The position numbers and the translations under genes were made by a program. Under the pieces are notes generated by a model. The model had not been told where the DNA came from and did not search any database. It saw only the letters and a program-made list of their open reading frames with translations. Positions 36,540-48,072 of a DNA stretch of 48,733 bases are shown piece by piece; positions within the stretch are counted from its first letter, which is position 1; each line of letters starts with the position of its first letter. Origin of the DNA: Mesorhizobium sp. SCN 65-20 (GTDB taxonomy: Bacteria; Pseudomonadota; Alphaproteobacteria; Rhizobiales; Rhizobiaceae); contig MEEF01000027.1 in assembly GCA_001724355.1 (NCBI GenBank), positions 2,003 to 50,735 of the forward strand, given 5' to 3'.

Positions 36540-39500
36540 GTGAAGGACTTCAATCTCTCCGACTGGGCCCTGAGCCACCGCTCGCTGGTCTGGTACTTCA
36601 TGCTGATCTTCACGGTCGCTGGCGTGTTCGCCTACCTCACCCTCGGGCGCGAAGAAGACCCCAGCTTCACGATCAAGACCATGCTGGTACAGGCCAACTG
36701 GCCCGGCGCTTCGGTAGAGGAAACGACGCAGCAGGTCACCGACCGCATCGAGAAGAAGCTCGAGGAACTCGAAAGCCTCGACTATTCGCGCAGCGTGACG
36801 ACCGCCGGCCAGACCATCATCTTCGTGAACCTGAAGCCGACGACCAAGGCGCGCGACGTCGCGCCGACCTGGGTCGAGGTCCGCAACATGGTCAACGACC
36901 TGAGACCGACCTTTCCGGAGGGTGTGCAGGGGCCGTTCTTCAACGACCGCTTCGGCGACGTGTTCGGCAACATCTATGCCTTCACCGCCGACGGCTTGAC
37001 GATGCGCCAGCTGCGCGACTACGTCGAGACGGTCCGTACCCGCATCCTGACCATTCCCAACGCCGGCAAGGTGGACCTGATCGGTGCGCAGGACGAGGTG
37101 ATCTATCTCGAATTCTCGACACGCCAGATCGCGGCACTCGGTCTCGACCAGCAGGCGATCGTGGAGAGCCTGCAGGCGCAGAACTCGATCACGCCTTCCG
37201 GCGTCGTCGAGGCCGGTCCGGAACGCATCGCCGTGCGCGTCGGCGGGCAATTCGTCAACGAGGAAAGCCTCCGGGCGATCAACCTGAAGGTCAACGACCG
37301 CTTCTTCCGCCTGAGCGACGTGGCGACGATCAGCCGTGGCTATGTCGACCCGCCGAAGTCGCTGTTTCGGGTCAACGGCGAACCGGCGATCGGGCTGGCG
37401 ATCGGCATGAAGCCCAACGCCAACCTGCTCGAATTCGGCGAGCAGCTGCAGCATGTGATGGAAGAGGTGACGGGCGAACTGCCGGTGGGCGTGGGCGTGC
37501 ACCTGGTGGCCGACCAGCCGGTGATCGTCGAGGAGGCCGTGTCGGGCTTCACCCGGGCGCTGTTCGAAGCCGTGGCGATCGTGCTCGCGGTGTCCTTCAT
37601 CAGCCTCGGGGTGCGCGCGGGCTTCGTGGTGGCGCTGTCGATCCCGCTGGTTCTGGCGATCACCTTCCTGGTCATGGCCTATATGGGCATCTCGCTGCAG
37701 CGCATTTCGCTCGGCGCCCTGATCATCGCGCTCGGCCTGCTGGTGGACGACGCCATGATCGCGGTCGAGATGATGGTGGCCCGGCTGGAGGTGGGCGACT
37801 CGCTCAGGAAGGCGGCGACCTATGTCTATACGTCGACGGCGTTTCCGATGCTGACGGGCACGCTGGTCACGGTGGCCGGCTTCATTCCCATCGGGCTGAA
37901 TACGAGTGCGGCGGGCGAATACACCTACACGCTGTTCGTGGTCATCGCCGTGTCGCTGCTTCTGTCGTGGATCGTGGCGGTGCTGTTCGCCCCGCTTCTC
38001 GGGGTCACGCTCCTGCCCCCGACGATGAAGAAGCACGACGAGCGTCCAAGCCGTTTTGCCGCCGCCTTCTCGCGCGTGCTCAACATCGCCGTACGGCGGC
38101 ACTGGCTCACCATCATCGCGACGGTCGCGCTGTTCATCCTGTCGCTGGCCGGACTAAGCCTCGTGCAGCAGCAGTTCTTCCCCCCGTCCGACCGCCCGGA
38201 GCTGATCGTCGACTGGAACCTGCCGCAGAACAGCTCGATCGCCGAAACGCAGGCGCAGGTCGAGCGCTTCGAGGAGGTCGCGCTCAAGGGCAATGCCGAC
38301 GTCGACCACTGGAGCTCCTACATCGGCCAGGGTGCGGTGCGCTTCGTTCTGGCCTTCGACGTGCAGCCCTCAAGCCCCTATTTCGGCCAGACGATCATCG
38401 TGACCAAGGACCTCGAGGCGCGGCACAGGGTGCAGGTGGCCATCGAGAAGATCCTGCGCGAGCAGTTCGTCGGAACCGACGCCTTCGTCAAGACGCTGGA
38501 ACTCGGCCCGCCGGTCGGCAGGCCCGTCCAGTATCGCGTGAGCGGACCCGACATCCAGACGGTGAGGACGCTTTCGAAGCAGCTCGCGAGCGTGATTGCG
38601 GCCAACCCGAGGCTGCAGGCGCCGAGCTTCGACTGGAACGAACCCTCGCGCGTGCTCAAGGTCGAGGTACTGCAGGACAAGGCGCGCCAGCTCGGCATCA
38701 CCTCGCAGGACATAGCCAGCTCCCTGAACAGCGTGGTCGGCGGGCTGGCGATCACTCAGGTGCGCGACGCGACCTACCTGATCAACGTCGTGGTGCGCGC
38801 TGCCGAGAGCGAAAGGCGTTCGCTCGAGACCTTGCGCAACCTGCAGGTACCGACCGGCAACGGCGAGGCCATTCCGCTATCGACCGTCGCCGAACTGCGC
38901 TACGAGCTGGAGCAGCCCACCATCTGGCGGCGCAGCCGCATGCCGACGATCACGGTGAAGGCGGGCGTCGTGGGCAGCACGCTGCCCGACACGGTGGTCG
39001 CCGAACTGAAGCCCGCGATCGACAAGTTCGCGGCGGAGCTGCCGGCCGGATATGGGGTGGCGACAGGCGGCACCGTCGAGGAGAGCGCCAACAGCCAAGG
39101 GCCGATCATCGCGGTGGTGCCGTGGATGCTGTTCATCATGGCGACGGTGCTGATGATCCAGTTGCAGAGCTTCCAGCGGCTATTCCTGGTGGTGGCGGTA
39201 GCACCTCTCGGCCTGATCGGGGTGGTCGGCGCGCTGGTGCCGAGCGGGGCTCCGCTCGGCTTCGTGGCGCTGCTGGGGGTGCTGGCGCTGATCGGCATCC
39301 TGATCCGCAACTCGGTCATCCTGATCGTGCAGATCGAGGACCTGATCAAGACGGCCGTCCACCCCTGGAACGCGGTGATCGAGGCCACCGAACACCGCAT
39401 GCGGCCCATCGCGCTGACGGCTGCTGCCGCGAGCCTGGCGCTGATCCCGATCGCTCGAGAGGTGTTCTGGGGGCCGATGGCCTACGCCATGATGGGTGGC

Positions 39501-39632
39501 ATCATCGCCGGAACGGCGATCACGCTGCTCTTCCTGCCGGCGCTCTATGTCACCTGGTTCAGGATCAGGGAGCCGGGGATAGAAGCTCACCCGCACGAAG
39601 CGGCCGAAGCGGCCGAAGCGGCAGCCGGGTAG
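36540..39632 (+). CDS. RND efflux permease (AcrB superfamily)
   Basis: 1030 residues from GTG 36540, with GGAGGG eight bases upstream. The inner-membrane, proton-driven pump of a tripartite system has 12 helices and two large periplasmic loops. The proton-relay acidic pair is present in helix 4 (IIALGLLVDDAMIAVEMMVA), and the start DWALSHRSLVWYFMLIFTVAGV is typical of the subgroup. With two preceding adaptors it resembles TriC of the Pseudomonas TriABC triclosan pump. No outer-membrane channel gene is in the window, so a shared TolC-like channel is implied. Substrate unknown. Confidence 0.93.
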   Translation: MKDFNLSDWALSHRSLVWYFMLIFTVAGVFAYLTLGREEDPSFTIKTMLVQANWPGASVEETTQQVTDRIEKKLEELESLDYSRSVTTAGQTIIFVNLKPTTKARDVAPTWVEVRNMVNDLRPTFPEGVQGPFFNDRFGDVFGNIYAFTADGLTMRQLRDYVETVRTRILTIPNAGKVDLIGAQDEVIYLEFSTRQIAALGLDQQAIVESLQAQNSITPSGVVEAGPERIAVRVGGQFVNEESLRAINLKVNDRFFRLSDVATISRGYVDPPKSLFRVNGEPAIGLAIGMKPNANLLEFGEQLQHVMEEVTGELPVGVGVHLVADQPVIVEEAVSGFTRALFEAVAIVLAVSFISLGVRAGFVVALSIPLVLAITFLVMAYMGISLQRISLGALIIALGLLVDDAMIAVEMMVARLEVGDSLRKAATYVYTSTAFPMLTGTLVTVAGFIPIGLNTSAAGEYTYTLFVVIAVSLLLSWIVAVLFAPLLGVTLLPPTMKKHDERPSRFAAAFSRVLNIAVRRHWLTIIATVALFILSLAGLSLVQQQFFPPSDRPELIVDWNLPQNSSIAETQAQVERFEEVALKGNADVDHWSSYIGQGAVRFVLAFDVQPSSPYFGQTIIVTKDLEARHRVQVAIEKILREQFVGTDAFVKTLELGPPVGRPVQYRVSGPDIQTVRTLSKQLASVIAANPRLQAPSFDWNEPSRVLKVEVLQDKARQLGITSQDIASSLNSVVGGLAITQVRDATYLINVVVRAAESERRSLETLRNLQVPTGNGEAIPLSTVAELRYELEQPTIWRRSRMPTITVKAGVVGSTLPDTVVAELKPAIDKFAAELPAGYGVATGGTVEESANSQGPIIAVVPWMLFIMATVLMIQLQSFQRLFLVVAVAPLGLIGVVGALVPSGAPLGFVALLGVLALIGILIRNSVILIVQIEDLIKTAVHPWNAVIEATEHRMRPIALTAAAASLALIPIAREVFWGPMAYAMMGGIIAGTAITLLFLPALYVTWFRIREPGIEAHPHEAAEAAEAAAG

Positions 39633-39642
39633 GAAGCCTGCC

Positions 39643-40359
39643 TCAGTGCAAGCCGCCGACGCCGAGCAGCTTTTCCACCACCTCGGGGTGCGCCGACAGC
39701 TCGGCCGGCGTGCCCGACCATGCAATCCGGCCGCGTTCGAGGATGATGGCGCGGTCGGCGAAGTCGAGCGCGCTCTGGATGCGCTGCTCGACGAGCAGCA
39801 CGGTCATCTCGCCACCCGAAGCGAGCTTGGAGAAGGCCGCCATCAGCTCCTCGCAGATCACGGGCGCCAGGCCCTCGAGCGGTTCGTCGAGCAGAAGCAC
39901 CGTCGGCCTGCCGAGGATGGTTCTGGCGGTCGACAGCATCTGCTGCTCGCCGCCGGACAGCTGCGATCCGAGGTTCCTGCGCCGCTCCTTGAGGCGCGGG
40001 AACATCTGGTAGGCCTCCTCGATGGCCGAGCGGTCGCGATCCTTGAGCCCGACGAAAAGGTTCTCCTCGACCGTCAGTGAGGGGAAGATGCAGCGCGCCT
40101 GCGGCACGTAGCCGAGGCCACTGCGGGCGCGCGACGAGCTTTCCATGCTGCTCATGTCGGTACCGCCGAGGCGGATCGCGCCGCCGTAGCGCTTGGTCTG
40201 GCCGGCGATGGTGGCCAGCAGCGTCGTCTTGCCCATGCCGTTGCGGCCCAGCACCGCGAGGCGCGAGCCGGCCGGGACGGAGAACGAAACGTTCTCCAGC
40301 ACCCGGGTCGCGCCGTAGCCGGCGCTCAGGTCGGAGATTTCAAGCGGCGCTGCGGTCAT
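39643..40359 (-). CDS. livF: branched-chain-type ABC transporter ATP-binding protein LivF
   Basis: 238 residues from ATG 40359. Walker A is GRNGMGKTT, the signature LSGGEQQML, and Walker B VLLLDEPLEGLAP. It starts within the last 20 bases of livG and is the last gene of the SBP-livHMGF unit. It supplies ATP energy with LivG. The context (next to pobA and pca genes) suggests the transporter may import an aromatic acid instead of leucine-type amino acids; the sequence of this subunit does not decide that. Confidence 0.9.
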   Translation of the reverse strand: MTAAPLEISDLSAGYGATRVLENVSFSVPAGSRLAVLGRNGMGKTTLLATIAGQTKRYGGAIRLGGTDMSSMESSSRARSGLGYVPQARCIFPSLTVEENLFVGLKDRDRSAIEEAYQMFPRLKERRRNLGSQLSGGEQQMLSTARTILGRPTVLLLDEPLEGLAPVICEELMAAFSKLASGGEMTVLLVEQRIQSALDFADRAIILERGRIAWSGTPAELSAHPEVVEKLLGVGGLH

Positions 40360-41104
40360 TGGCGTAGCTTCCGAGATAGGCTTCGCGGACGCGGGCGTCC
40401 TTGGTGACATCCGCTGGCGAGCCGTCGAAGATGATGGCGCCCGCGGCAAGCACGATGACGCGCTTGGCGAAACGAAAAACGAGATCCATGTCGTGCTCGA
40501 TCATCAGCACGGCGAGGTCGGAGGGCAGTCCCGCAAGCGCTGCCTCGATGCGCGGGGTGTCGCTCTGCGGCACGCCAGCGGCGGGCTCGTCGAGCAAAAG
40601 CACCTTCGGCTTCAGCGCCAAAGCGAGCGCGATCTCGAGGAGCCGCTGTTGGCCGTAGGCGATCTCCGATACCCGCCGCGTCGCGATGTGGTCGAGGCCG
40701 AGCGTATGCAGCAGTTCGGCGACCTCGGCCATCACGTCGGGCTTGGCCTGGTAGTGGCCGAAGATGGTACCTGAGCGGCCGGTGCGCTGCAGAACTGCGA
40801 GCGCGAGATGCTCCTCCGGCGTCATGTCGGGGAACAGCCGCGTCACCTGGAACGACCGCACAAGGCCTTGCCGCACGCGCGGCGTCGGACCGAGCGAGGT
40901 GACGTCGTTGCCGGCGAGGATGACCTTGCCGGAATCGGGGACGAGATGTCCGGTGACGAGATTGACGAAGGTCGTCTTGCCCGCGCCGTTTGGTCCGATC
41001 AGCGCCACCCGGTCGCCGGGGTTGAGCGTGATCGAGACGTCCTGGGTGACGGCGAGGCCGCCGAAGGCCTTCTTCAGGTTCTGGACTTGGAAGACCGCGC
41101 TCAT
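40340..41104 (-). CDS. livG: branched-chain-type ABC transporter ATP-binding protein LivG
   Basis: 254 residues from ATG 41104. It has Walker A GPNGAGKTT, the Liv-type signature IAYGQQRLLEIA, Walker B VLLLDEPAAGV, the H-loop MIEHDMDLVF and the C-terminal extension typical of LivG (KDARVREAYLGS). It overlaps livM by four bases and livF by twenty, so translation is coupled. A longer frame upstream, reading through livM and livH in another phase, is not coding. Confidence 0.9.
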   Translation of the reverse strand: MSAVFQVQNLKKAFGGLAVTQDVSITLNPGDRVALIGPNGAGKTTFVNLVTGHLVPDSGKVILAGNDVTSLGPTPRVRQGLVRSFQVTRLFPDMTPEEHLALAVLQRTGRSGTIFGHYQAKPDVMAEVAELLHTLGLDHIATRRVSEIAYGQQRLLEIALALALKPKVLLLDEPAAGVPQSDTPRIEAALAGLPSDLAVLMIEHDMDLVFRFAKRVIVLAAGAIIFDGSPADVTKDARVREAYLGSYANDRSAA

Positions 41105-42111
41105 TTGCCAGCACCCCTGAAGCGTTCGAGCAGCAGCTGTGCGGAACCGTAGAGGCCGCGCGGCGCAAACAGCACGACCGCGATCAACAGCGCGCCGACG
41201 ATGGTCAGCCAGTGGAACGGATTGGCCGCCGAGACGAAGTCCTCGAACCACATGAAGGAGACGGTGCCGATGAGCGCGCCATAGAGCGAGCCGGTGCCGC
41301 CGAGCACGAGCATGACCAGCGACTCGGCCGAGAGCGTGAAGCTCAAGCTGTCGAGGCCGACGACCTGGGTGGAGATGGCGTTCAATGCGCCGCCGATGCC
41401 TGCAACCACGCCGGAGATGACGTACATCTTGAGCAGAGTGCCATGCACGGAGGCGCCCATGGCGCGTACGCGGATCGGATCCTCCTTGATGCCGCGGCAG
41501 AGCATGCCGAAGGGCGACCTGGTCAACAGACGCAGCAGCACGAAGACGATAACCAGCAGCGCCACAGCGAAGCCATAGGCCGTGCGGCCCCAGAGGTCGA
41601 AGCCGAACATGCCGAAGATCGGATCGGGCGAGATGCCTGCGAGGCCGTCGCTGCCGCCGGTATAGGTCGAGGCCTTGTTCGCGGCCTCGTGGAACAAATG
41701 GACCACGGCGATGGAAAGCACCAACTGCGCCAGCCCGTGGCCGCGCAGGATGACGGCGCCGGAGACGAGGCCCGCGACCGCCCCGCCAACGGCGCCGATG
41801 ACGATCATCAGGAACGGATCGGTGATGCCCCAGTGCACGGCGGCGATGCCCGCGGCATAGGCTCCGGCGCCGAACAGCGCGGCATGGCCGAGCGTGGCGA
41901 CGCCGCAGAAGCCGGTGACCAGGTCGATCGAGAGCACCAGGAGCGCGATCGCCAGGATGCGGGTGAGCAGCGCCAGGTTGTTGGGGAACAGGAAGTAGCC
42001 GAGGACGGCGACCGCCAGGATGACGGCAACGCCGATCAGGTCGCGTGCGAGCCAGTTGGGACGCGCGGATTGCACTGGCTTGGCGATGGAGGTGTGTTCG
42101 ACGGCAGCCAT
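41101..42111 (-). CDS. livM: branched-chain-type ABC transporter permease LivM
   Basis: 336 residues with about ten hydrophobic helices. It has the LivM landmarks VTGFCGVATLGHAALFGAGA near residues 70-90 and a late GGTGSLYGALIG loop (the EAA-like contact with the ATPases). ATG 42111 directly abuts the livH stop codon. It forms the transmembrane channel with LivH. Confidence 0.9.
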   Translation of the reverse strand: MAAVEHTSIAKPVQSARPNWLARDLIGVAVILAVAVLGYFLFPNNLALLTRILAIALLVLSIDLVTGFCGVATLGHAALFGAGAYAAGIAAVHWGITDPFLMIVIGAVGGAVAGLVSGAVILRGHGLAQLVLSIAVVHLFHEAANKASTYTGGSDGLAGISPDPIFGMFGFDLWGRTAYGFAVALLVIVFVLLRLLTRSPFGMLCRGIKEDPIRVRAMGASVHGTLLKMYVISGVVAGIGGALNAISTQVVGLDSLSFTLSAESLVMLVLGGTGSLYGALIGTVSFMWFEDFVSAANPFHWLTIVGALLIAVVLFAPRGLYGSAQLLLERFRGAGK

Positions 42112-42975
42112 CTATTTGCTCCTGCCGAGAAGCCCGCGCGGAAACACGCAGACGATTGCGATGACGGCGAGATAAAAGAAGAACTCGCCATATTCCGGCA
42201 GCAGGTAGCGTCCGGTGGTGTCGATCGCGCCGAGCAGCAGGCAGGCCAGCAGCGCGCCGGGGATCGATCCCGCGCCGCCGACCGAGACGACGACCAGGAA
42301 GGTCACCATGTAGCGCAGCGCGTAATAGGGCTCGATCGGCAGAAGCTCGGCGCCGACGATGCCGCCGAAGGCCGCGAGGCCGACCGCGACCGCGAAGCTC
42401 ACGGCATAGACGATCTTGGTACGTACGCCGAGCGAAGCTGCCATGGCGGCATTGTCGACCGAGGCGCGCAGCTTGACGCCGAAGGACGTCTTCTCGATCA
42501 GGTACCAGAGCGCGGCCGCGACGACTACGCCGCAGGCGATGGCGAACAGCTTGTGCGCGGCGATGGTGCGGAAGCCGAGGTCCACCGGTCCGCGCAGAGT
42601 CTCGGGCAGCGGGATCGTCTTCAGCGTCGGCCCGAACACGTAGTTGGCGATGCCGATGACGCAGAAGGTGATGCCGATGGTCATCAGCACCTGGGTGAGT
42701 TCGGGCGCGCCGTAGATGCGGCGGTAGAGGAAGCGCTCGACGGGAATGGCGATCAGGATCGTGCCGACGACGGCGACCAGCACCGCCAGGGCATAGCCGA
42801 AGCCGAGGGTCTGCGCGGCATAGGAGGCGATGTAGCCGCCGATCATGGCGAAGGCGCCGTGGGCGAGGTTGACCACGCGCATCAAGCCCATGGTCACCGA
42901 GAGTCCGATCGAGATGACGAACAGCACCATGCCGTAGGCAAGGGCGTCGATCCCAACGCTGAATACGGTTTGCAT
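42112..42975 (-). CDS. livH: branched-chain-type ABC transporter permease LivH
   Basis: 287 residues with about eight helices. The N-terminal GLSVTMGLMRVVNLAHGAF and the contact loop VVSVGGAGSIPGALLA are LivH signatures. It lies 64 bases after the substrate-binding protein gene, and that gap is occupied by a strong hairpin that should reduce read-through relative to the binding protein. Confidence 0.9.
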   Translation of the reverse strand: MQTVFSVGIDALAYGMVLFVISIGLSVTMGLMRVVNLAHGAFAMIGGYIASYAAQTLGFGYALAVLVAVVGTILIAIPVERFLYRRIYGAPELTQVLMTIGITFCVIGIANYVFGPTLKTIPLPETLRGPVDLGFRTIAAHKLFAIACGVVVAAALWYLIEKTSFGVKLRASVDNAAMAASLGVRTKIVYAVSFAVAVGLAAFGGIVGAELLPIEPYYALRYMVTFLVVVSVGGAGSIPGALLACLLLGAIDTTGRYLLPEYGEFFFYLAVIAIVCVFPRGLLGRSK

Positions 42976-42992
42976 CGTTCAATCCAGCAGTG

Positions 42993-43018
42993 GCCCGGAC
43001 GCCGTGCGGCATCCGGGC
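42993..43018 (-). terminator. intercistronic hairpin between binding-protein gene and livH
   Basis: GCCCGGA/TCCGGGC (42993-42999 and 43012-43018) continues inward, after a C-A mismatch, with GCCG-TG-CGGC (43001-43010). There is no T-tract. This position is usual for a partial terminator or 3'-protecting hairpin that raises the level of the binding protein over the membrane subunits. Confidence 0.6.
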
Positions 43019-43039
43019 TCTGTCGTTGACGTATCGCTG

Positions 43040-44212
43040 TTACTTCGCGGCGGCAAGGCCGGGGTCGCCCTGCTTCTCGAAGGTCGCGATTTCCTTGTTG
43101 TAGTAAGTGCCGTCTTCGGCCTTGGCGACCTCGCGCAGATAGATGTTCTGCGTGATGTGGCGGCTCTCGGGATCGATCGAGACCGGGCCGCGCGGGCTTT
43201 CCCAGGCCATGCCCTTGACGGCGTCGACCGCCTTCTGGGCGTCCTGCTCGCCGCCGGTGGCCTCGATCATCTTGTAGATGACGTGCATGCCGTCATAGGC
43301 GCCGACGGCCGGGAACGACAGCTCGGCCGGGTTGCCGATGGCCTTGTGGGCGGCCTCGACGAACTTCTTGTTCTCGGCCGAGTCATGCGAGACCGCATAG
43401 TGGAAGGTGGTCAGCAGGCCTTCGGCCGCCTGGCCCAGCGCCGGCAGGTCGGCTTCCTGGGTGAGGTCGCCGGGGGCGAGGAACTTGATGCCGGCCTGGG
43501 CCAGTCCGTTGTCGTTGTAGGCCTTGACGAAGCCGAGCGTGGTCGGGCCCGACGGCAGGAAGGCGAACACGGCGTCGGCGCCGGAGTCCTTCACGCGCTG
43601 CATGATCGGGCTGAAGTCGTTGGTCGACAGCGGCATCCGGATGGAATCGACGACCTCGCCGCCTTCGGCGGTGAAGGTGGTCTTGAATGCGTTCTCTGAA
43701 TCGACGCCGGGGCCGTAGTCGGAGACCACGGTGATGACCTTCTTCACGCCGCGCTCCTTGGCGACCTTGGCCATCGGCGCGGACGTCTGCCAGGTGGTGA
43801 AGGAGGTGCGCACGACCAGCGGGCTCTTCGTCACGATCGCCGAGGTGGCGGCGTTCATGACGACCAGCGGCACGTTGGCCTGCTCGAGCAGCGGGGTGAC
43901 CGCCATCGCGTCGGGCGTGAAATAGAACCCGGCGAGGTACTGCACGCCTTCCTTGACCACCAGCTCCTGCGCCAGCGCCTTGGCCTGGGCGGGATCAGCC
44001 TGCGGCACGTCGCGATAGACGATCTCGATCTCGTCGTCGCCGACCTTGTTGCCGTTGAGCGCCATCCAGGCGTCGATGCCGGCCTTGAAGTTCTTGCCCT
44101 GAATGGCGAACGGGCCCGAGAACGGGCCGACGACGCCAACCTTGATGACGTCGGCGAAGGCAGTGCCCGAAAGCGCGAGGACCGCCAGGGCGGTCAGAAT
44201 GGATTTCCTCAA
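43040..44212 (-). CDS. ABC transporter periplasmic substrate-binding protein (LivK family)
   Basis: 390 residues. The start is TTG at 44212, decided by GGAGG six bases upstream and by the signal peptide that follows (RKSILTALAVLALSGTAFA, cleaved before DVIKVGVVGPFSG). The mature protein is a type I binding fold (Peripla_BP_6), with VVMNAATSAIVTKSPLVVRT and SGADAVFAFLPSGPT. It heads the livHMGF unit. It lies 156 bases after pobA on the same strand, so an aromatic ligand such as 4-hydroxybenzoate or protocatechuate is a reasonable inference; LivK-like proteins for aromatic acids are known in other bacteria. Confidence 0.88.
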   Translation of the reverse strand: MRKSILTALAVLALSGTAFADVIKVGVVGPFSGPFAIQGKNFKAGIDAWMALNGNKVGDDEIEIVYRDVPQADPAQAKALAQELVVKEGVQYLAGFYFTPDAMAVTPLLEQANVPLVVMNAATSAIVTKSPLVVRTSFTTWQTSAPMAKVAKERGVKKVITVVSDYGPGVDSENAFKTTFTAEGGEVVDSIRMPLSTNDFSPIMQRVKDSGADAVFAFLPSGPTTLGFVKAYNDNGLAQAGIKFLAPGDLTQEADLPALGQAAEGLLTTFHYAVSHDSAENKKFVEAAHKAIGNPAELSFPAVGAYDGMHVIYKMIEATGGEQDAQKAVDAVKGMAWESPRGPVSIDPESRHITQNIYLREVAKAEDGTYYNKEIATFEKQGDPGLAAAK

Positions 44213-44368
44213 TTTTTCCTCCGTGCGGGCGAGCCGGCGCTGTTGGGCGTGCCGGTCTCGGTATCTCCGTATCGTGCAAGTGTCACGCTCGAAACGGTAA
44301 TGTAAAATGAAAAGAATCGAGCAACCTATAACCTGGAAGGTATGCGATTTGCCCTATTCTTCCTCCAA

Positions 44369-46688
<2,320 letters not shown>

Positions 46689-46699
46689 GCTGGGTTGGC

Positions 46700-47317
46700 T
46701 CAGATGTCGAAGAACACCGTTTCCCTGTCGCCCTGGAGATGGATGTCGAATTCGTAGACCCCGCCTCCCTTGTGCTCGGCGATCAGGGTCGGAACGCGCA
46801 GGCGATGTTCGATGCGGGCGAGCACCGGGTCCTCGGCGTTGGCCGCCTCCTCGTCGGAAAAGTACATGCGCGTCTGCAGGCCGAGATTGATGCCGCGGGC
46901 GACGATCCAGAAGCTGATGTGCGGAGCCATCATGCGGCCGTCCTTGAACGGCGCCCGGCCCGGCTTGATCGTCTCGAAGACGCATTCGCCTGATACCATG
47001 TCGGTCGGCTTGCGGCCCCAGCCGGTGAAGTTGGGGTCGGCCTGGCCGCGCAGTTCCGACGGCGAATTGTAGAGACCGTCGCTGTCGGCCTGCCATATCT
47101 CGATCAGCGCGTCCTTGAGCGGGGTGCCCGTGCCGTCGAACACGCGCGTCCGCACGGTGATGCGCTCGCCCTTGGTCTTGTCGTTGACCATGCGCGCTCC
47201 GAGATCCTCCTCGAAGACGCCGGGGATGCCGCAGAAGTTGGGCGTCAGTCCGATATGCACGTAGGGGCCCGCGGTCTGCGAGGGGCTTTCCTTCAGGCGG
47301 TTCAGCGACTGGACCAT
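46700..47317 (-). CDS. pcaG: protocatechuate 3,4-dioxygenase alpha subunit
   Basis: 205 residues. The intradiol dioxygenase fold is shown by QTAGPYVHIGLTPN, TRVFDGTGTPLKDALIEIWQ and the late HISFWIVARGINLGLQTRMY. The alpha subunit lacks the full iron-ligand set; its role is structural and it shapes the substrate pocket with PcaH. Its ATG shares one base with the pcaH stop (TGATG), so the two subunits are translationally coupled. Confidence 0.95.
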   Translation of the reverse strand: MVQSLNRLKESPSQTAGPYVHIGLTPNFCGIPGVFEEDLGARMVNDKTKGERITVRTRVFDGTGTPLKDALIEIWQADSDGLYNSPSELRGQADPNFTGWGRKPTDMVSGECVFETIKPGRAPFKDGRMMAPHISFWIVARGINLGLQTRMYFSDEEAANAEDPVLARIEHRLRVPTLIAEHKGGGVYEFDIHLQGDRETVFFDI

Positions 47318-48072
47318 CAGTTGCCCTCCAGGCGGTTCTCGAACAGCGACGAACGGCGGCCGCGCAGCACGATGTCGAACTTGTAGGCACGTGCATCCAT
47401 CGGAATGGTCGCCTGCATGTCGAGCGCTGCGATCAGCGTCTCGATCGCCGCCCTGTCGGGAATGGTGCGAACGATCGGACAGAGCCAGATCAGCGGGTCG
47501 CCCTCGAAGTACATCTGGGTGATGAGGCGCTGGGCGAAGCCGTGGCCGAAGACCGAGAAGTGGATGTGGGCGGGGCGCCAGTCGTTGACGCCATTCGGCC
47601 AGGGATAGGGACCGGGCTTGATGGTGCGGAAGGCGTAGTTACCGTCCTCGTCGGCGATGGTGCGCCCGCAGCCGCCGAAATTCGGATCGAGGGCTGCGAT
47701 GTAGCCTTCCTTCTTGTGGCGATAGCGGCCACCCGCATTGGCCTGCCAGAATTCGAGCAATGCGCCCGGCACGCCCTTGCCGCGTTCGTCGAGCACGCGG
47801 CCATAGACGATGATCCGCTCGCCGATGGCGCTCTCGCCCGGCTTGGCGAAGTTATGGATCAGGTCGTTGTCGAGCTCACCGAGCATGTCGTGGCCGAAGA
47901 CCGGGCCGGTGATTTCGGAAATGGTGTTGTCGAGCGACAGCAGCGCCTTCTGCGGCGAGCGCAGCACCGAGGTCTTGTAGGTCGGCGTGAAGGCCGGCGG
48001 ATGCCAGAGGCGGTCGCGCTGGAAGAAGGCACCCGTCTCGGGATTGCCGTTGGGTGTCTTGTCAGCGGGCAT
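47317..48072 (-). CDS. pcaH: protocatechuate 3,4-dioxygenase beta subunit
   Basis: 251 residues from ATG 48072; upstream in-frame codons overlap pcaC. The catalytic iron(III) subunit opens the ring of protocatechuate between the two hydroxyls, giving 3-carboxymuconate. The four iron ligands are Tyr117 (GGRYRHK), Tyr156 (KPGPYPW), His169 and His171 (PAHIHFS); their spacing of 39, 13 and 2 equals that of the Pseudomonas enzyme. It overlaps pcaC by 11 bases. Confidence 0.96.
   Translation of the reverse strand: MPADKTPNGNPETGAFFQRDRLWHPPAFTPTYKTSVLRSPQKALLSLDNTISEITGPVFGHDMLGELDNDLIHNFAKPGESAIGERIIVYGRVLDERGKGVPGALLEFWQANAGGRYRHKKEGYIAALDPNFGGCGRTIADEDGNYAFRTIKPGPYPWPNGVNDWRPAHIHFSVFGHGFAQRLITQMYFEGDPLIWLCPIVRTIPDRAAIETLIAALDMQATIPMDARAYKFDIVLRGRRSSLFENRLEGN

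Noticed and set aside
41212..43029. Open frame of about 600 codons on the plus strand opposite livM and livH
   Set aside because: Highly charged, repetitive composition characteristic of the antisense of membrane-protein genes. The minus-strand genes form a classic overlapping transporter unit.
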